Positions 24,601 to 32,948 of a stretch of DNA of 64,000 nucleotides are shown in pieces. The notes under the pieces were generated by a model. It was not told the origin of the DNA, ran no database searches, and worked only from the letters and a program-made list of their open reading frames with translations. How positions within the stretch are numbered: the stretch's first letter is position 1; each line of letters starts with the position of its first letter. A program made the position numbers and the translations under genes. Origin of the DNA: Siphonodentalium dalli (Eukaryota; Mollusca; Scaphopoda; Gadilida; Siphonodentaliidae); contig CP136068.1 of NCBI GenBank assembly GCA_032622095.1, positions 159,979,465 to 160,043,464 on the forward strand, given 5' to 3'.

Positions 24601-27600
24601 TTGTGTTGCTGGAAGTAACTGATCATGGAAGAATGTGCTCATTGGAAATATTGGAACGGGTTATGTTGAATCGTGGAGATGAGACGACAGTGAACTGCTG
24701 TCGAATAGCGTGCGGGTTGCGGTCAAGCTTTAATAATGCAAAATAACTTGTTTTTATGTTCAAGAAACACTATCGACGGAGAGTAGTTCACTCGGCGACA
24801 CTCTTAAAACCACAATTTCTGGACCCAGATTTGCATTCTGACGAACGCTTGTTTTTTTTGGAATATGGTTCCTTGTGTTTAGTCGCTCACCTCGTGCGCA
24901 CACCCATCCGATGCCTACGTCTTTTGCCTTCTCTATAGCTAAGTCCATACAGAAACGACCAACGGCCGCACCTGCAATAACATTACTTTGTATAATAATG
25001 CAACATAGTTTGGGGGCACGGGTTGTGTTAACGTAAGTATAGTACATAATTTAGTGCGATAATCAAAATACTCAACACCGTGGACACTCTAAGCCAACTC
25101 TGGATCATCAGGATGTTGGGTGGTAATTTACGGTACATTTGCGTGGAGTGGATTAATATGAATTAACGTCCATCTTGGAAGAATCACCGCAAACCAATGA
25201 TAACACAGCAACTACTTAGAAAATAGTATACAATTTCAATATATTGTATAACATTATAAAGTAAATATTGATAATAGTCTTGTGTTGACTTACTCAAACA
25301 TTTAATTAATTAAATGACAATGTATGAAAATTGTGGATTTATGCAATGCGATTCCCGTTGAATATATAGAGAGTTGTGAGTACATGTGACCCATGGTCTG
25401 TCGCGGTGATTAATTGGTCGCATATAGTGAGGGTTGCATAAAGCAGTCAACACTGTGCCCATTTCACCATAGCGCTCCTCTTCACTCACCATAGCGCTCC
25501 TCTTCACTCACCATAGCGCTCCTCTTCACTCACCATAGCGCTCCTCTTCACTCACCATAGCGCTCCTCTTCACTCACCATAGCGCTCCTCTTCACTCACC
25601 ATAGCGCTCCTCTTCACTCACCATAGCGCTCCTCTTCACTCACCATAGCGCTCCTCTTCACTCACCATAGCGCTCCTCTTCACTCACCATAGCGCTCCTC
25701 TTCACTCACCATAGCGCTCCTCTTCACTCACCATAGCGCTCCTCTTCACTCACCATAGCGCTCCTCTTCACTCACCATAGCGCTCGCTAATCCTCTTCAC
25801 TCAAGCTTTTGGTGTTGAGTTGGTGACCGTGAATAATGAACGCACCCAAAAAATGTCCACGGTGTTAAATGTATTGCTTACCGCTCATTATTTACGTAAT
25901 GTAATGCTTTAATTATTCTCAGCGGTTATGCATGGGGAATTAGAACATTAATATAAACTATTTACAACATAGAAAGCCATGGTCGTTTGTTCTGTGTATT
26001 TGTCAATACGTTGTACTTAAATAAAATGAGAGTGGCTAAAATACAAACATGGCACCAAGCTTGGCGGTGACCAAAAGACAAGCTTGGCGGTTTGAAATTG
26101 TTAAAAGCCTTTTAAACGCCGTGTTCGCGTTAATTGTGTTGGAATAGCACCAGCCAATTACTTATATGCCAATTTTCGTACACTAATCAACAATATTGGC
26201 AGTAATGTCACCGATTGGTTGGTTAAGAGGGGCGTGGTCACAGAATGAATACATCGTCTTTTTTCGCATATTTCTTGACGATTTTAGCCGATTTCTCTTT
26301 TGAAACACCAGTTGTACCAACTATTTTATTCGAAACACGTTTAATGTTTATAACGGGAACCATTGTCGTAATAGTCTACCTAAATGACACAATGTGTTCA
26401 TGCTCAGCGTGCCACCAACTTGCATATAGTTACAGCTGTCAATTGGTGGTAACAATGCGCCTCAGCAAAACATTGTGGTCAACTTAGAGTAGAAAACAAA
26501 TAAACAATCCAAAATACGAAATTGAAAGTGACGCCAGTATATTCAGTTGTTCTATTACACTCCCAGCACATTGACAACCTTTGTGATAAAGTTCTTTGAG
26601 TGTGATGTTGTAGTTTTATCCAAGTCGCAATTCGATCAATAATTCATCACAACTGCTAAATCCGTAGCCTGGGTTGGCGGAGATATATGGTTACCAGTTA
26701 CATCTTAACATATATGAACATAAGTTACAGATAAATCCTTTTATATTTTGACAAGATGGTCATCTACATTTATATTTTTCACTATTTATTTCATGATTAT
26801 CGAACGCTGTTCAATTTTATGGAATCTCCATAGATTGAATTAAGCAAGCATAACCAACAATGAGGTGTTCATCAACAAGTTTGCATGTTGTATGCGGCGA
26901 AAAAAATGGTATTCAAACAAAAACCAAAGGTATTCTTATTATCTTATTCTTATTATATATTTTCAAAATTTAATAATGGCTGCGCTGTTGTTCGCAAATC
27001 GAGGTGAACATCAGTATTGAGTAAATTCGATTTGCAGCAATATGTTTTGATAACCAAACTAGCTTTTCCAGCATATGTTCACAGAAACAATGATAGTTTT
27101 AGAACGGTACTTAACAGCACCAGTTTACCACAAATGCACCATAGCACATTAACCGTACCACATGATCAGGGATGTACATGTATACTCACTAGTCACTAGT
27201 TACATTGTATCATTTATACTCACATATGTAATTTTATCCATCATAATCATCAGTTACATTGTATACATTATACTCACCGGTTACACTGTAAACATAATAC
27301 TCACCATTTACATTATATAAATTGTACTCACAATTTGCATTGTATAGATTTTACTCACCTGTTACATTGCACACATACCCTCATGTGAATGGTTTAGCTT
27401 TGGGAATTACGCGTACATGGACGTATGGTCTTATTACTCACCAGTTGCATTGCACACATACACCATATCCGAGTGGTTAGCTTTGGTTCGTTAATTACGT
27501 GTGCATATGGTCATATTACTCACCAGTTACGTTGTATACATTATGCTCACCAGTGACGTTGTATACATTATACTCACCAGTTACATTGTTTCCGTTAACC

Positions 27601-30600
27601 AGCGCCGTGGCCGCAGTTTCTTTCTCAATGGTCGGCTCCTTGTCCGTAGCAACAGTTCCAGACTCCACTTCATTTATATACATCCCTGTAAAGTATATGC
27701 ATGTAGGTACATACACGTAATATGCACACTATTATATAGCGTGATTAGATATTCAAACGCAGTAACAGGTGACACGCTACGTTGCTAGCAGTAACAGGTG
27801 ACACGCGACGTTACGATTACACTTCGAAATTTGTATCATGAGTTAATCGAAAGGGAGATAACTCTGTTTATTATATGACTACCACTAATCCCTTACAAAT
27901 ACCAATTTCGCTTGGCGATAAATTCCGAGCAGTCGGAAAACGCTTGTCTGGTCGTGAGCCGTATTGGTATTTTATGAATTCCGTATCAGTATCCCGTGAA
28001 ATTAGGTCACCGGAAGTTGGGAACTATTTATCAGGTCTGTTCGTTTGAAGCGTAAACGGATCTGCTAAGACTTATTACGAAAGATTTGTTTTGTATTATT
28101 ACGCGTTTGTGCGAATCATCCCCAAATTCAACAAAAAAAATAGTTCCTTGGCCTTAAATTGGGAGTTTCTGGTGATGACTGCATGGGAATGTTCAATGGA
28201 GTACTTTTGACATGGGATGGTGTAACGAAGTAGTTTTGCCATTTGTGACATGGGATGAACCAAACATGTGTCATATAATAAACGCTTTATCGGTACAGTG
28301 GAGTGATATGTGCTGCGGCAGCTCGTTTGATACGGCGATCTGACATCGTCAACTCGGCGTGATACTGCAGTCCATATCACTTCACTGTACCGATAAAGTG
28401 TATTTATTATATGATCATAAACTTTCTTCTAAAAGACCCATACTAAATGATAGGCAAAAAAAGTTGATAAATCACGATATTACCTGGTTGTTATATAAAT
28501 AGCCCAGATGGGTTAATAACATGATCACACGACGTCATGGGTTATTAATAGGAAGTATGTCCATGACAATGTAGTGACGTTTGGTAATATTTTTCATCAT
28601 ACATGTATTGTTTGTTAACTTTTGACTTGTTGAAAAACATTGTTGTGCATTTTATGGATTTATATATATGGGTCTGTAAGGTAGTTCATGCCTAATTGGC
28701 TTGATACCATTGGTGGATCATATCATAAAACACTTATTGCATGGTTTCGAGGTTGACATGAGGATTTATCAACCTTTGGAAGTTAATATTCACCGAGGCC
28801 GCAGGCCGAGGTGAATATTAACTTCCTCGGGTTCATAAATCCTCATGTCAACCTCGAAACCATGCAATAAATGTATAATAGAACGTACTTTGACGAAATG
28901 ACGGAGATTTGTATAAATGTATTTACAACACCACAATGTATCTACCTTGGTGAAATATAAGACAAGTTTTCCTGGTGCGTGATGTCGGTGGGGACTAGAG
29001 GACTTTCAAAGCACTTCAGATCAGTTCTTCAGATATATCCGTTATTTTGGTCAATAATTATAGCTATCTAATCATGGACACCGATTAAGTATCTTGCTTG
29101 TGCGTAATGGTTGGCTCATGACATGGACAAAAACAAAGCTATACGAATTGGGGTTTGTCAAACATTGGTCAAGATTTGCATCGATGGAAATAGCATGATC
29201 GAATCCAGCCTGTTCTCCCAAAAAATCAGCGCGTTATCGGCTTATAATAGGATCTGGTTTGTGTTCATAATCGGTGTAGAATCGCCCCATGTTGAGTCCA
29301 TTTATAACTCCACACGAAATGAAAATGAGTGTTATATATAGTGTCATTATCGACTCACAACAAATTATAACTTCATTATGGGCTGACAATAACATGAATG
29401 GACAAAATCACGACTTACCAGATGTACGCCCTTCAATGGTTTCTTTTCATTGTGGCCCGCACCATAAACGGAATAACGGATATAAATCCACAATCGGCTT
29501 ACATGTATTTCGGAATCAAATAATCTAATATGAATCTATGTGAATAGTATAGGTTGACTATGAACCAATTTTCGTGAGGATATGTAGTCTGTTATTTATT
29601 TGCAGGGATGTACATGTGATATAAACAGACGGCAGACAAAATAAAAGGACAGCAGGAGTGCTAATTATTCAGGTAAATGTTTAGGTAACAAGCTCAACAA
29701 ACGACCTATAGCTGAACATTGCCTATGGGAAATAGATACTCCTCAATGATGTTTTAGTATAGAAAGGGTTAACTTAATACGAGAATGACCTTGAAATTGG
29801 TTTAAATGAAACCAGTAGACCTATGCCTATATCACATGGAAATTTTGCGGAAGGTGTGAAGTAGTCAATTATAATTTAACCATAAGCTGTCAATCCACAG
29901 AATACTATAAAAGCAGTGGTTGTCACACAGTTAAAATTGTTTTATTACCTCTGCTGTTGAAATGACAGCACTCACATCAGCATCGTGTTATATGACAATA
30001 TAACATCAAAATCATTCAGATAGGACTGTCCTGCCATTAAACTTAATGTTAATTAACCATCAGTTGCAGTACACAAGTTACTAGACATATAATATCAACA
30101 GGACTCAAACGAGCTAACATTTGCAAAGAAAGAAGTTTAAGAAACTAACAACTCACGCGTGTCAGGGTGCAAGCGAAATAGTTACTGAACACCTGCTAGA
30201 CACTGTTCACTAGTCAATCAATAGCGACGAATAATTGACGCCACTTGATCAATCGATAATTGGATTAATGATTGATTGACAGCGTGCGTGTCAATTTCAA
30301 CGTTGGATGCGTCTTGAGTTATAACCGGAATGTTTGAAGACAAATTTACTGTATCTGTATAATTTTTGTCTTCAAACTTTTCGGTTATAACTGCATAACC
30401 TGAATCGAAACAAGAGTTATTTCTTAATTATTTTCACCCCGTTGGTCAATTGCCGATTCCGCACTTTAACAATCTCCACGACGGAGTGTGCATGTGTATA
30501 TAGTATATTATTACATCACAGTTGCTAACCGGAAGTCACGTGATCATTGTACAATATGCCTTATTTAGTGGGGCGATTGTGTTATTACACTCCTCACACA

Positions 30601-31341
30601 AGGGTTCGTCGACAGAGTGAACCCTAATCGCAATTGTGCATTCGGCCAATCTACATCTCACTATCTGAGAAATCCGAGGTTCATAATTGTATTATAGAAT
30701 AGTGCTATCGTAAGCTTGCAATCCATGGAATACTATAAAACATTGGTTGTCACACATTTAGCCATTAATGTTATTGTTCGATAACCTGGATCTCTTGATT
30801 ACTTCTGACATAAATGCAACAGCCACAGCAACATGGTGTGCTATGATCAGGCATATACCGCGTGCCTAAATGTTTTCGAAAACTATTCGATTCGTCCTGC
30901 GATATAAAAGGCAATTCCGGTGTTGCACTGAATTCCTGCAGATAAGACTGCCCTGTCATTAATGATGCAGGTGCTCAGGTGCTGCCACAGTGGGCCGACC
31001 AATTGACCAGTGCGTGCACACTGTTCACCATCCAATCAAAACTGACGAATCGCTGATTGAACAATCGATAATCGGAATTCGGCGTACAGCTCCAAAACAC
31101 ATGGAATCCAACGCAAGAGAAATGCATGTGGTAGCCCCGATGATAATTACCGGTCATATTAATGTTACGAGTACGTACCCAACCTGTTGAGTCCGTGACT
31201 ATAGTGACCCCTTGTGTCTGCCGCGACCAGTAACTCCGCCAGCACGGTGGAGTGGGATGCGCTCATTCCCACCTTCTCCAGGCATCTCCTACTAAAACTG
31301 TCCACCTCCCCTACATCGACGATACAGCTCTCGTCAGACAT
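12497..31341 (-). CDS. Ldh_2-family 2-oxoacid/2-hydroxyacid dehydrogenase, 11 exons (3' end incomplete)
   Basis: Minus-strand gene spanning 18.8 kb. Eleven exons join in frame (163, 108, 81, 62, 54, 99, 66, 70, 119, 96, 111 nt), all with AG/GT borders and matching phases, into 343 residues. Signatures along the chain match the Ldh_2 (malate/L-lactate/ureidoglycolate dehydrogenase type) family: RGHYSHG at residues 44-50, [10 protein letters not shown] 119-128, TNTSP 143-147, GTNP 160-163, LDMATS 178-183, GK 188-189, IPPGW about 199-203, LLPLGG about 226-231, GYKGYGL 236-242, GQCFVAINP 275-283, PGDPERE about 316-322. Family enzymes use NAD(P)H to interconvert 2-oxo and 2-hydroxy acids. The His residues of SHG and SNHFG are the usual active-site/cofactor candidates. 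No signal peptide is visible, so a soluble location is likely. The family usually has about 350-365 residues, so a short last exon is missing, or translation runs through the last donor to TGA near 12481. The substrate cannot be told. Confidence 0.92.
12861..13280 (-). repeat. 42-bp minisatellite, 10 copies
   Basis: Ten near-identical 42-bp units (12861-13280) in the last identified intron of the dehydrogenase gene, differing mainly at one C/T site. On the sense (minus) strand each unit holds GTAAGTAAGTACC, a donor-like motif. Both strands are open only because 42 is a multiple of three. Confidence 0.97.
14772..14867 (-). CDS. Ldh_2 dehydrogenase exon 10
   Basis: Acceptor 'tctattcgcttgcag', donor CAG|GTAATC. 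Encodes residues 275-306 ([16 protein letters not shown]...), matching the family GQxFxAIxP block and following helix. Phase 0. Confidence 0.92.
15872..15990 (-). CDS. Ldh_2 dehydrogenase exon 9
   Basis: Acceptor 'atgttctgtttcag', donor CTA|GTGAGT. Encodes residues 235-274, starting with [20 protein letters not shown], one of the strongest family signatures. Phase 1 to phase 0. Decayed tandem copies of the acceptor and exon start lie just upstream (15991-16112). Confidence 0.93.
15991..16112 (-). repeat. Tandem pseudo-copies of the exon-9 acceptor
   Basis: Two further units of about 53 bp repeat the polypyrimidine tract (gttctgtttt), the splice border and the exon start coding GYxGYGLG, with decay: one reads NGYGLG and the next [10 protein letters not shown] separate single copy lies near 16612-16650. 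They have no frame continuing into a donor and look like pseudo-acceptors. Confidence 0.85.
16714..17132. mobile_element. MITE family B, copy 1, with double hairpin cassette
   Basis: Ends 'gccatatcaaatccagtcgt' and its complement 'acgactggatttgatatggc' flank two perfect hairpins of about 66 bp (16740-16806 and 17018-17084) in inverted order. The spacer holds 'gtcgtctgctcatgtttg', also seen in copies 2 and 3. The left end is cut short. Lies in the dehydrogenase intron between exons 8 and 9. Confidence 0.9.
17572..17680. repeat. Foldback repeat, 109 bp
   Basis: Arms gtccccagtttatagcgg and ccgctataaactggggac enclose a shorter dyad (gtaaatta/taatttac). Likely a small MITE. Confidence 0.85.
18236..18305 (-). 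CDS. Ldh_2 dehydrogenase exon 8
   Basis: Acceptor tttttctccgccag, donor AGTG|GTGAGA. Encodes residues 212-234 ([19 protein letters not shown]...), matching the LLPLGG turn. Leaves at phase 1. A 37-bp minisatellite lies in the intron before it. Confidence 0.9.
18432..18707. repeat. About 37-bp minisatellite, 7-8 copies
   Basis: Units with 'aatgctcaatgccgacgga' and atattaaaac, diverging toward the left end. In the intron between exons 7 and 8 of the dehydrogenase gene. Confidence 0.9.
19106..19171 (-). CDS. Ldh_2 dehydrogenase exon 7
   Basis: Acceptor 'aataatttatttcag', donor AAG|GTGAGG. Encodes residues 190-211 ([19 protein letters not shown]...), the family ExAxxxGxxIPxGW block. Phase 0. 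Confidence 0.92.
19706..19804 (-). CDS. Ldh_2 dehydrogenase exon 6
   Basis: Acceptor 'cggctcttttcag', donor AAG|GTACGG. Encodes residues 157-189 with [10 protein letters not shown] and [14 protein letters not shown], the cofactor-binding region of the family. Phase 0. Confidence 0.93.
20249..20644. mobile_element. MITE family A, copy 1 (TTAA, piggyBac-like ends)
   Basis: Bounded by TTAA on both sides with terminal inverted repeats CCCTTTACCCAAC. TTAA target sites and CCCTTT-type ends are characteristic of piggyBac-like elements (known for the superfamily). Inside are the same two hairpins as in family B, then a unique arm with ccggttttggccggtt. No transposase. Confidence 0.9.
21320..21730 (+). 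mobile_element. Solo-LTR-like repeat, copy 1
   Basis: Shares ordered blocks with 60185-60605: 'caaccaaatcaataa', gtggaataaa, gaatarcccca, 'ttgttgtggtat', and a final acgagctacggc-type block followed by actatrggaca. It carries an AATAAA signal ('caataaagattgtg') in an LTR-like position. LTR identity is inferred. Confidence 0.5.
22485..22538 (-). CDS. Ldh_2 dehydrogenase exon 5
   Basis: A 54-nt exon with acceptor 'caatactttccag' and donor GAG|GTAAGT. Encodes [18 protein letters not shown] (residues 139-156), matching the family TNxxP block. Phase 0. Confidence 0.92.
23444..23930. mobile_element. MITE family B, copy 2
   Basis: Left end TTAACCCTTTGACGGGCAG, then TGTGACCCGCC and catatcaaatccagtcgtaa. 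Two inverted hairpins of the shared cassette lie at 23523-23589 and 23812-23879, then the inverted B arm. The outer right end no longer matches the left. In the intron between exons 4 and 5. Confidence 0.88.
24394..24455 (-). CDS. Ldh_2 dehydrogenase exon 4
   Basis: Acceptor 'cttgtgttgacag', donor ATT|GTAAGT. Encodes residues 118-138 with the family hallmark [10 protein letters not shown]. Enters at phase 1, leaves at phase 0. Confidence 0.93.
24891..24971 (-). CDS. Ldh_2 dehydrogenase exon 3
   Basis: Acceptor 'gtaatgttattgcag', donor CGAG|GTGAGC. Encodes residues 91-117 ([20 protein letters not shown]...), the helix that precedes the SNHFG loop in this family. Phase 1 at both ends. Confidence 0.92.
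25145..25195. repeat. Single-copy relative of the 52-kb minisatellite start
   Basis: The block 'ggattaatatgaattaacgt' followed by 'gaatcaccgcaaaccaatga' matches the sequence at the left border of the 20-bp array (52340-52410) but is not expanded here. Confidence 0.6.
25465..25795 (-). repeat. 22-bp minisatellite, 15 copies
   Basis: Fifteen virtually identical units of 'caccatagcgctcctcttca' plus ct. On the dehydrogenase sense strand each unit reads CTATGGTGAGTGAAG, a strong donor-like motif. In the intron between exons 2 and 3. Confidence 0.97.
27180..27577 (-). repeat. Donor-bearing repeat downstream of exon 2
   Basis: Starting at the exon-2 border, the unit (about 27 bp, AATGTAACTGGTGAGTA type) is repeated. 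The first two repeats keep an exact 27-bp spacing and an open frame. Then decayed copies follow to about 27186, each still holding a tactcac (GTGAGTA) motif. Confidence 0.88.
27578..27685 (-). CDS. Ldh_2 dehydrogenase exon 2
   Basis: Acceptor actttacag at 27686-27694 and donor ACTG|GTGAGT. Encodes residues 55-90 ([10 protein letters not shown]...[11 protein letters not shown]), the family segment between RGxxSHG and the GxxVG helix. Phase 1 to phase 1. Two further in-frame donors lie 27 and 54 bases beyond this donor (exon ends 27551 and 27524). Confidence 0.9.
27875..28048 (+). CDS. Small ORF, 57 codons, unknown
   Basis: ATG 27875 to TGA 28048 encodes a 57-residue product beginning [17 protein letters not shown]. 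It lies just after an aagggagataactc block that is typical of mollusc repeats, antisense within intron 1 of the dehydrogenase gene. No domain is recognised. It is most likely chance or repeat-derived. Confidence 0.15.
   Translation: MTTTNPLQIPISLGDKFRAVGKRLSGREPYWYFMNSVSVSREIRSPEVGNYLSGLFV
28272..28413. mobile_element. Foldback MITE, about 142 bp
   Basis: Arms 'catataataaacgctttatc' with ggtacagtggagtgatat and their near-exact complement to 28413, with a GC-richer centre. Confidence 0.85.
28734..28870. mobile_element. Foldback MITE, about 137 bp
   Basis: Arms ttattgcatggtttcgaggt and complement, nearly perfect to the centre gaggccgcaggcc. Could form a long hairpin. Confidence 0.9.
29887..30530 (-). 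repeat. Diverged upstream-region duplicate, distal copy
   Basis: Shares, in order, 'gaatactataaaa' plus ggttgtcacaca, an ORF start coding MAGQSYL (minus strand), 'caatcgataatt', and gacggagtgtgcatgt with 30712-31400. The copy lacks dehydrogenase exon 1. Confidence 0.7.
30318..30391. repeat. Small hairpin, 74 bp
   Basis: Arms gttataaccggaatgtttga with agacaaa and their complement, separated by an AT-rich loop. Present only in the distal duplicate, so it may be an insertion. Confidence 0.8.
30771..30959 (-). CDS. ORF within intron 1, unknown (MTGQSYL start)
   Basis: Sixty-two codons with a Cys-rich segment near residues 43-48. The distal duplicate keeps the start (MAGQSYL), a Cys-rich patch in a shifted frame, and a GTAATA/GTAATC donor-like site at the matching place. 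This suggests a former short coding exon rather than chance. Function unknown. Confidence 0.3.
   Translation of the reverse strand: MTGQSYLQEFSATPELPFISQDESNSFRKHLGTRYMPDHSTPCCCGCCIYVRSNQEIQVIEQ
31179..31341 (-). CDS. Ldh_2 dehydrogenase exon 1
   Basis: Starts at ATG 31341 and encodes residues 1-54 plus one base. The protein begins [13 protein letters not shown] and ends with the family block [14 protein letters not shown]. The donor is G|GTACGT. The start is chosen because it is the first ATG below a TATA-like stretch (31381-31397) and gives the expected N-terminal length. Phase 1 end. Confidence 0.92.
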
Positions 31342-31380
31342 TGTTCTCTCCCGACGAATAACGCACGCGACGGAGTGTGC

Positions 31381-31397
31381 ATGTATATATATATTAT
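31381..31397 (-). promoter_or_regulatory. TATA-like stretch ahead of dehydrogenase exon 1
   Basis: An alternating TA run on the minus strand, followed by catgcacactccgtcg, lies 40-56 bases before ATG 31341. A matching block (tatacacatgcacactccgtcg) occurs near 30480-30505 in a diverged duplicate. A promoter role is inferred from position. Confidence 0.4.
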
Positions 31398-31901
31398 GTT
31401 ACCGGTTTACTAGTGTAAACACTCCGCGCGTGTTTATTCTGAGAGATTGTTGTCTGCGCGATATATGGGACGAAACACATGTGGTTACAAGCAACTAAAT
31501 CAGTAGAGTTACCCTTCTTGAATTGATATAGGTTTAATTGTAAATAGATTTACCCTTCCTGCGCTGGTATATATAGGTTACAATGTTGTATTTGTTTTTT
31601 CCACAGTAACCATTATAGGTGAAACACCTGCCAGGGTCAGCGAAAATCATACATATCACTCACGAATGAAACAACTTCGAAGTTAGACGATGCATGCCTA
31701 TTCCAAACATAAAAACAAGAAATCAGTATTTGGCAAAAGTGACTTCATCTACCAGACAGTCCTCTATTCATAATACACTGGGGACTTGGCGGTTGACGGA
31801 TAGACCACAGCCAGTCAATAATGTAATGTCGGATCAGAAGGGAAATCACTGAGTTGCGGTCGCATTGGATTTATCCAGTCCCGCTCCCTGGTTTCAGAGA
31901 T

Positions 31902-32127
31902 TTATACAGCGCCGGTTCCGTATGGAGATGCTACTCCGGTACTTTGACCTGTAGCACTAAAACCACGGAACCGGGCCTGGTGGATCCAATATGACACGTT
32001 ATTGACAGGGCGTATACGAACATAACTTATTTTCTTGCCGATCATGCCCTGACCTGGTATGATCACAGGAGGAGGTGTGTTACATGTATAATGTCCAGTG
32101 CGCATAAAGCACTGAACAACGATGGTA
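31902..32127 (-). CDS. Candidate 3' exon of an unidentified gene
   Basis: Opens after an acceptor 'cttctgcatattag' and runs in frame (from TIVVQCFMRTG) to stop TAA 31902-31904. It reads like a real C-terminus with mixed composition, including YTCNTPPPVIIPGQGMIGKK and a Gly/Ser-rich tail. No family is recognised. It ends 560 bases before dehydrogenase exon 1 on the same strand. Matching upstream exons were not found, so it could be a gene end or chance. Confidence 0.35.
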
Positions 32128-32559
32128 CTAATATGCAGAAGTCATATGGCAGATGCTACACAATTGACTCATTATGTTACAGCCCCAGCTCCTCGTCACC
32201 AGCTAATGTTATAATACATACAAGACGCACGAACTGATTGGGAAGCGATGTCATCGCTGTCTCAAAAGAACTGTACAGGTTGCTTACTGCTAATACATTG
32301 TTATCAACTAGCGCGAATATGGTATACTGTCATATACCATTCATATGGAGAAAGCCCAGGAATAATATATATTCATTGTAACTGAAGTCAGATTATTGAT
32401 GGGTGTCCATCTATTGCCAGTATATCAGGCGACTTGTTCGTCGAAAGTTCAATCATCAGCTGATGCAATATACATGGTAACAATATGTACCCGTGTTGAC
32501 GTCATCCTACCAACCTACCGTTCCAATATCCCGGACAATCAATTTTAATGTGAGTGAAA

Positions 32560-32700
32560 AAACAATTCTCTTATATATGTATGCATTGACCTTACAATAT
32601 GTACCTTGATCTTGTAAGCCAGTGCAGTATCTTGTACATACGAGGTTCCATATGGGCCACTCGCATATATAAGATAATGCACTGGCACAGGATTTTTATT
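32560..32700. mobile_element. Degenerate hairpin cassette
   Basis: Decayed arms 'caattctcttatatatgtat' and 'cactcgcatatataagataa' with tgcactggcacagg. Same family as the intact MITE cassettes, and similar in state to 11725-11880. Confidence 0.6.
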
Positions 32701-32948
32701 GCGCAGAGATGACTTGCCATGCTATATATACTATTGAGTGTTATTACACTATTTCGGCCGATATGACGAACGATTGTGTCCGTCATGTAGAACAAAACCA
32801 TACGTTCGCAATATTATCGTCCCTGGATATCTCATTCATAATCAGTTACTGCATTGATGGATTCCCTCCATTTCATTGGAGAGTGGCAAAGCACGCGCGT
32901 GATTTCATTGGGTTATGGCATAACAGATCACTTCACATAGGTCAATGA

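Larger units (their letters stand above)
30712..31400 (-). repeat. Diverged upstream-region duplicate, proximal copy with exon 1
   Basis: Second copy of the duplication, containing dehydrogenase exon 1 and, 220 bases into intron 1, a minus-strand ORF (30771-30959) starting [10 protein letters not shown] and holding a CCCGCC cluster. The ORF has a counterpart in the other copy. Confidence 0.65.

Noticed and set aside
29289-29440. Possible dehydrogenase exon before a GTAAGT donor on the minus strand near 29420
   Set aside because: Translation does not match the Ldh_2 family, and exon 1 to exon 2 already join in phase without it.
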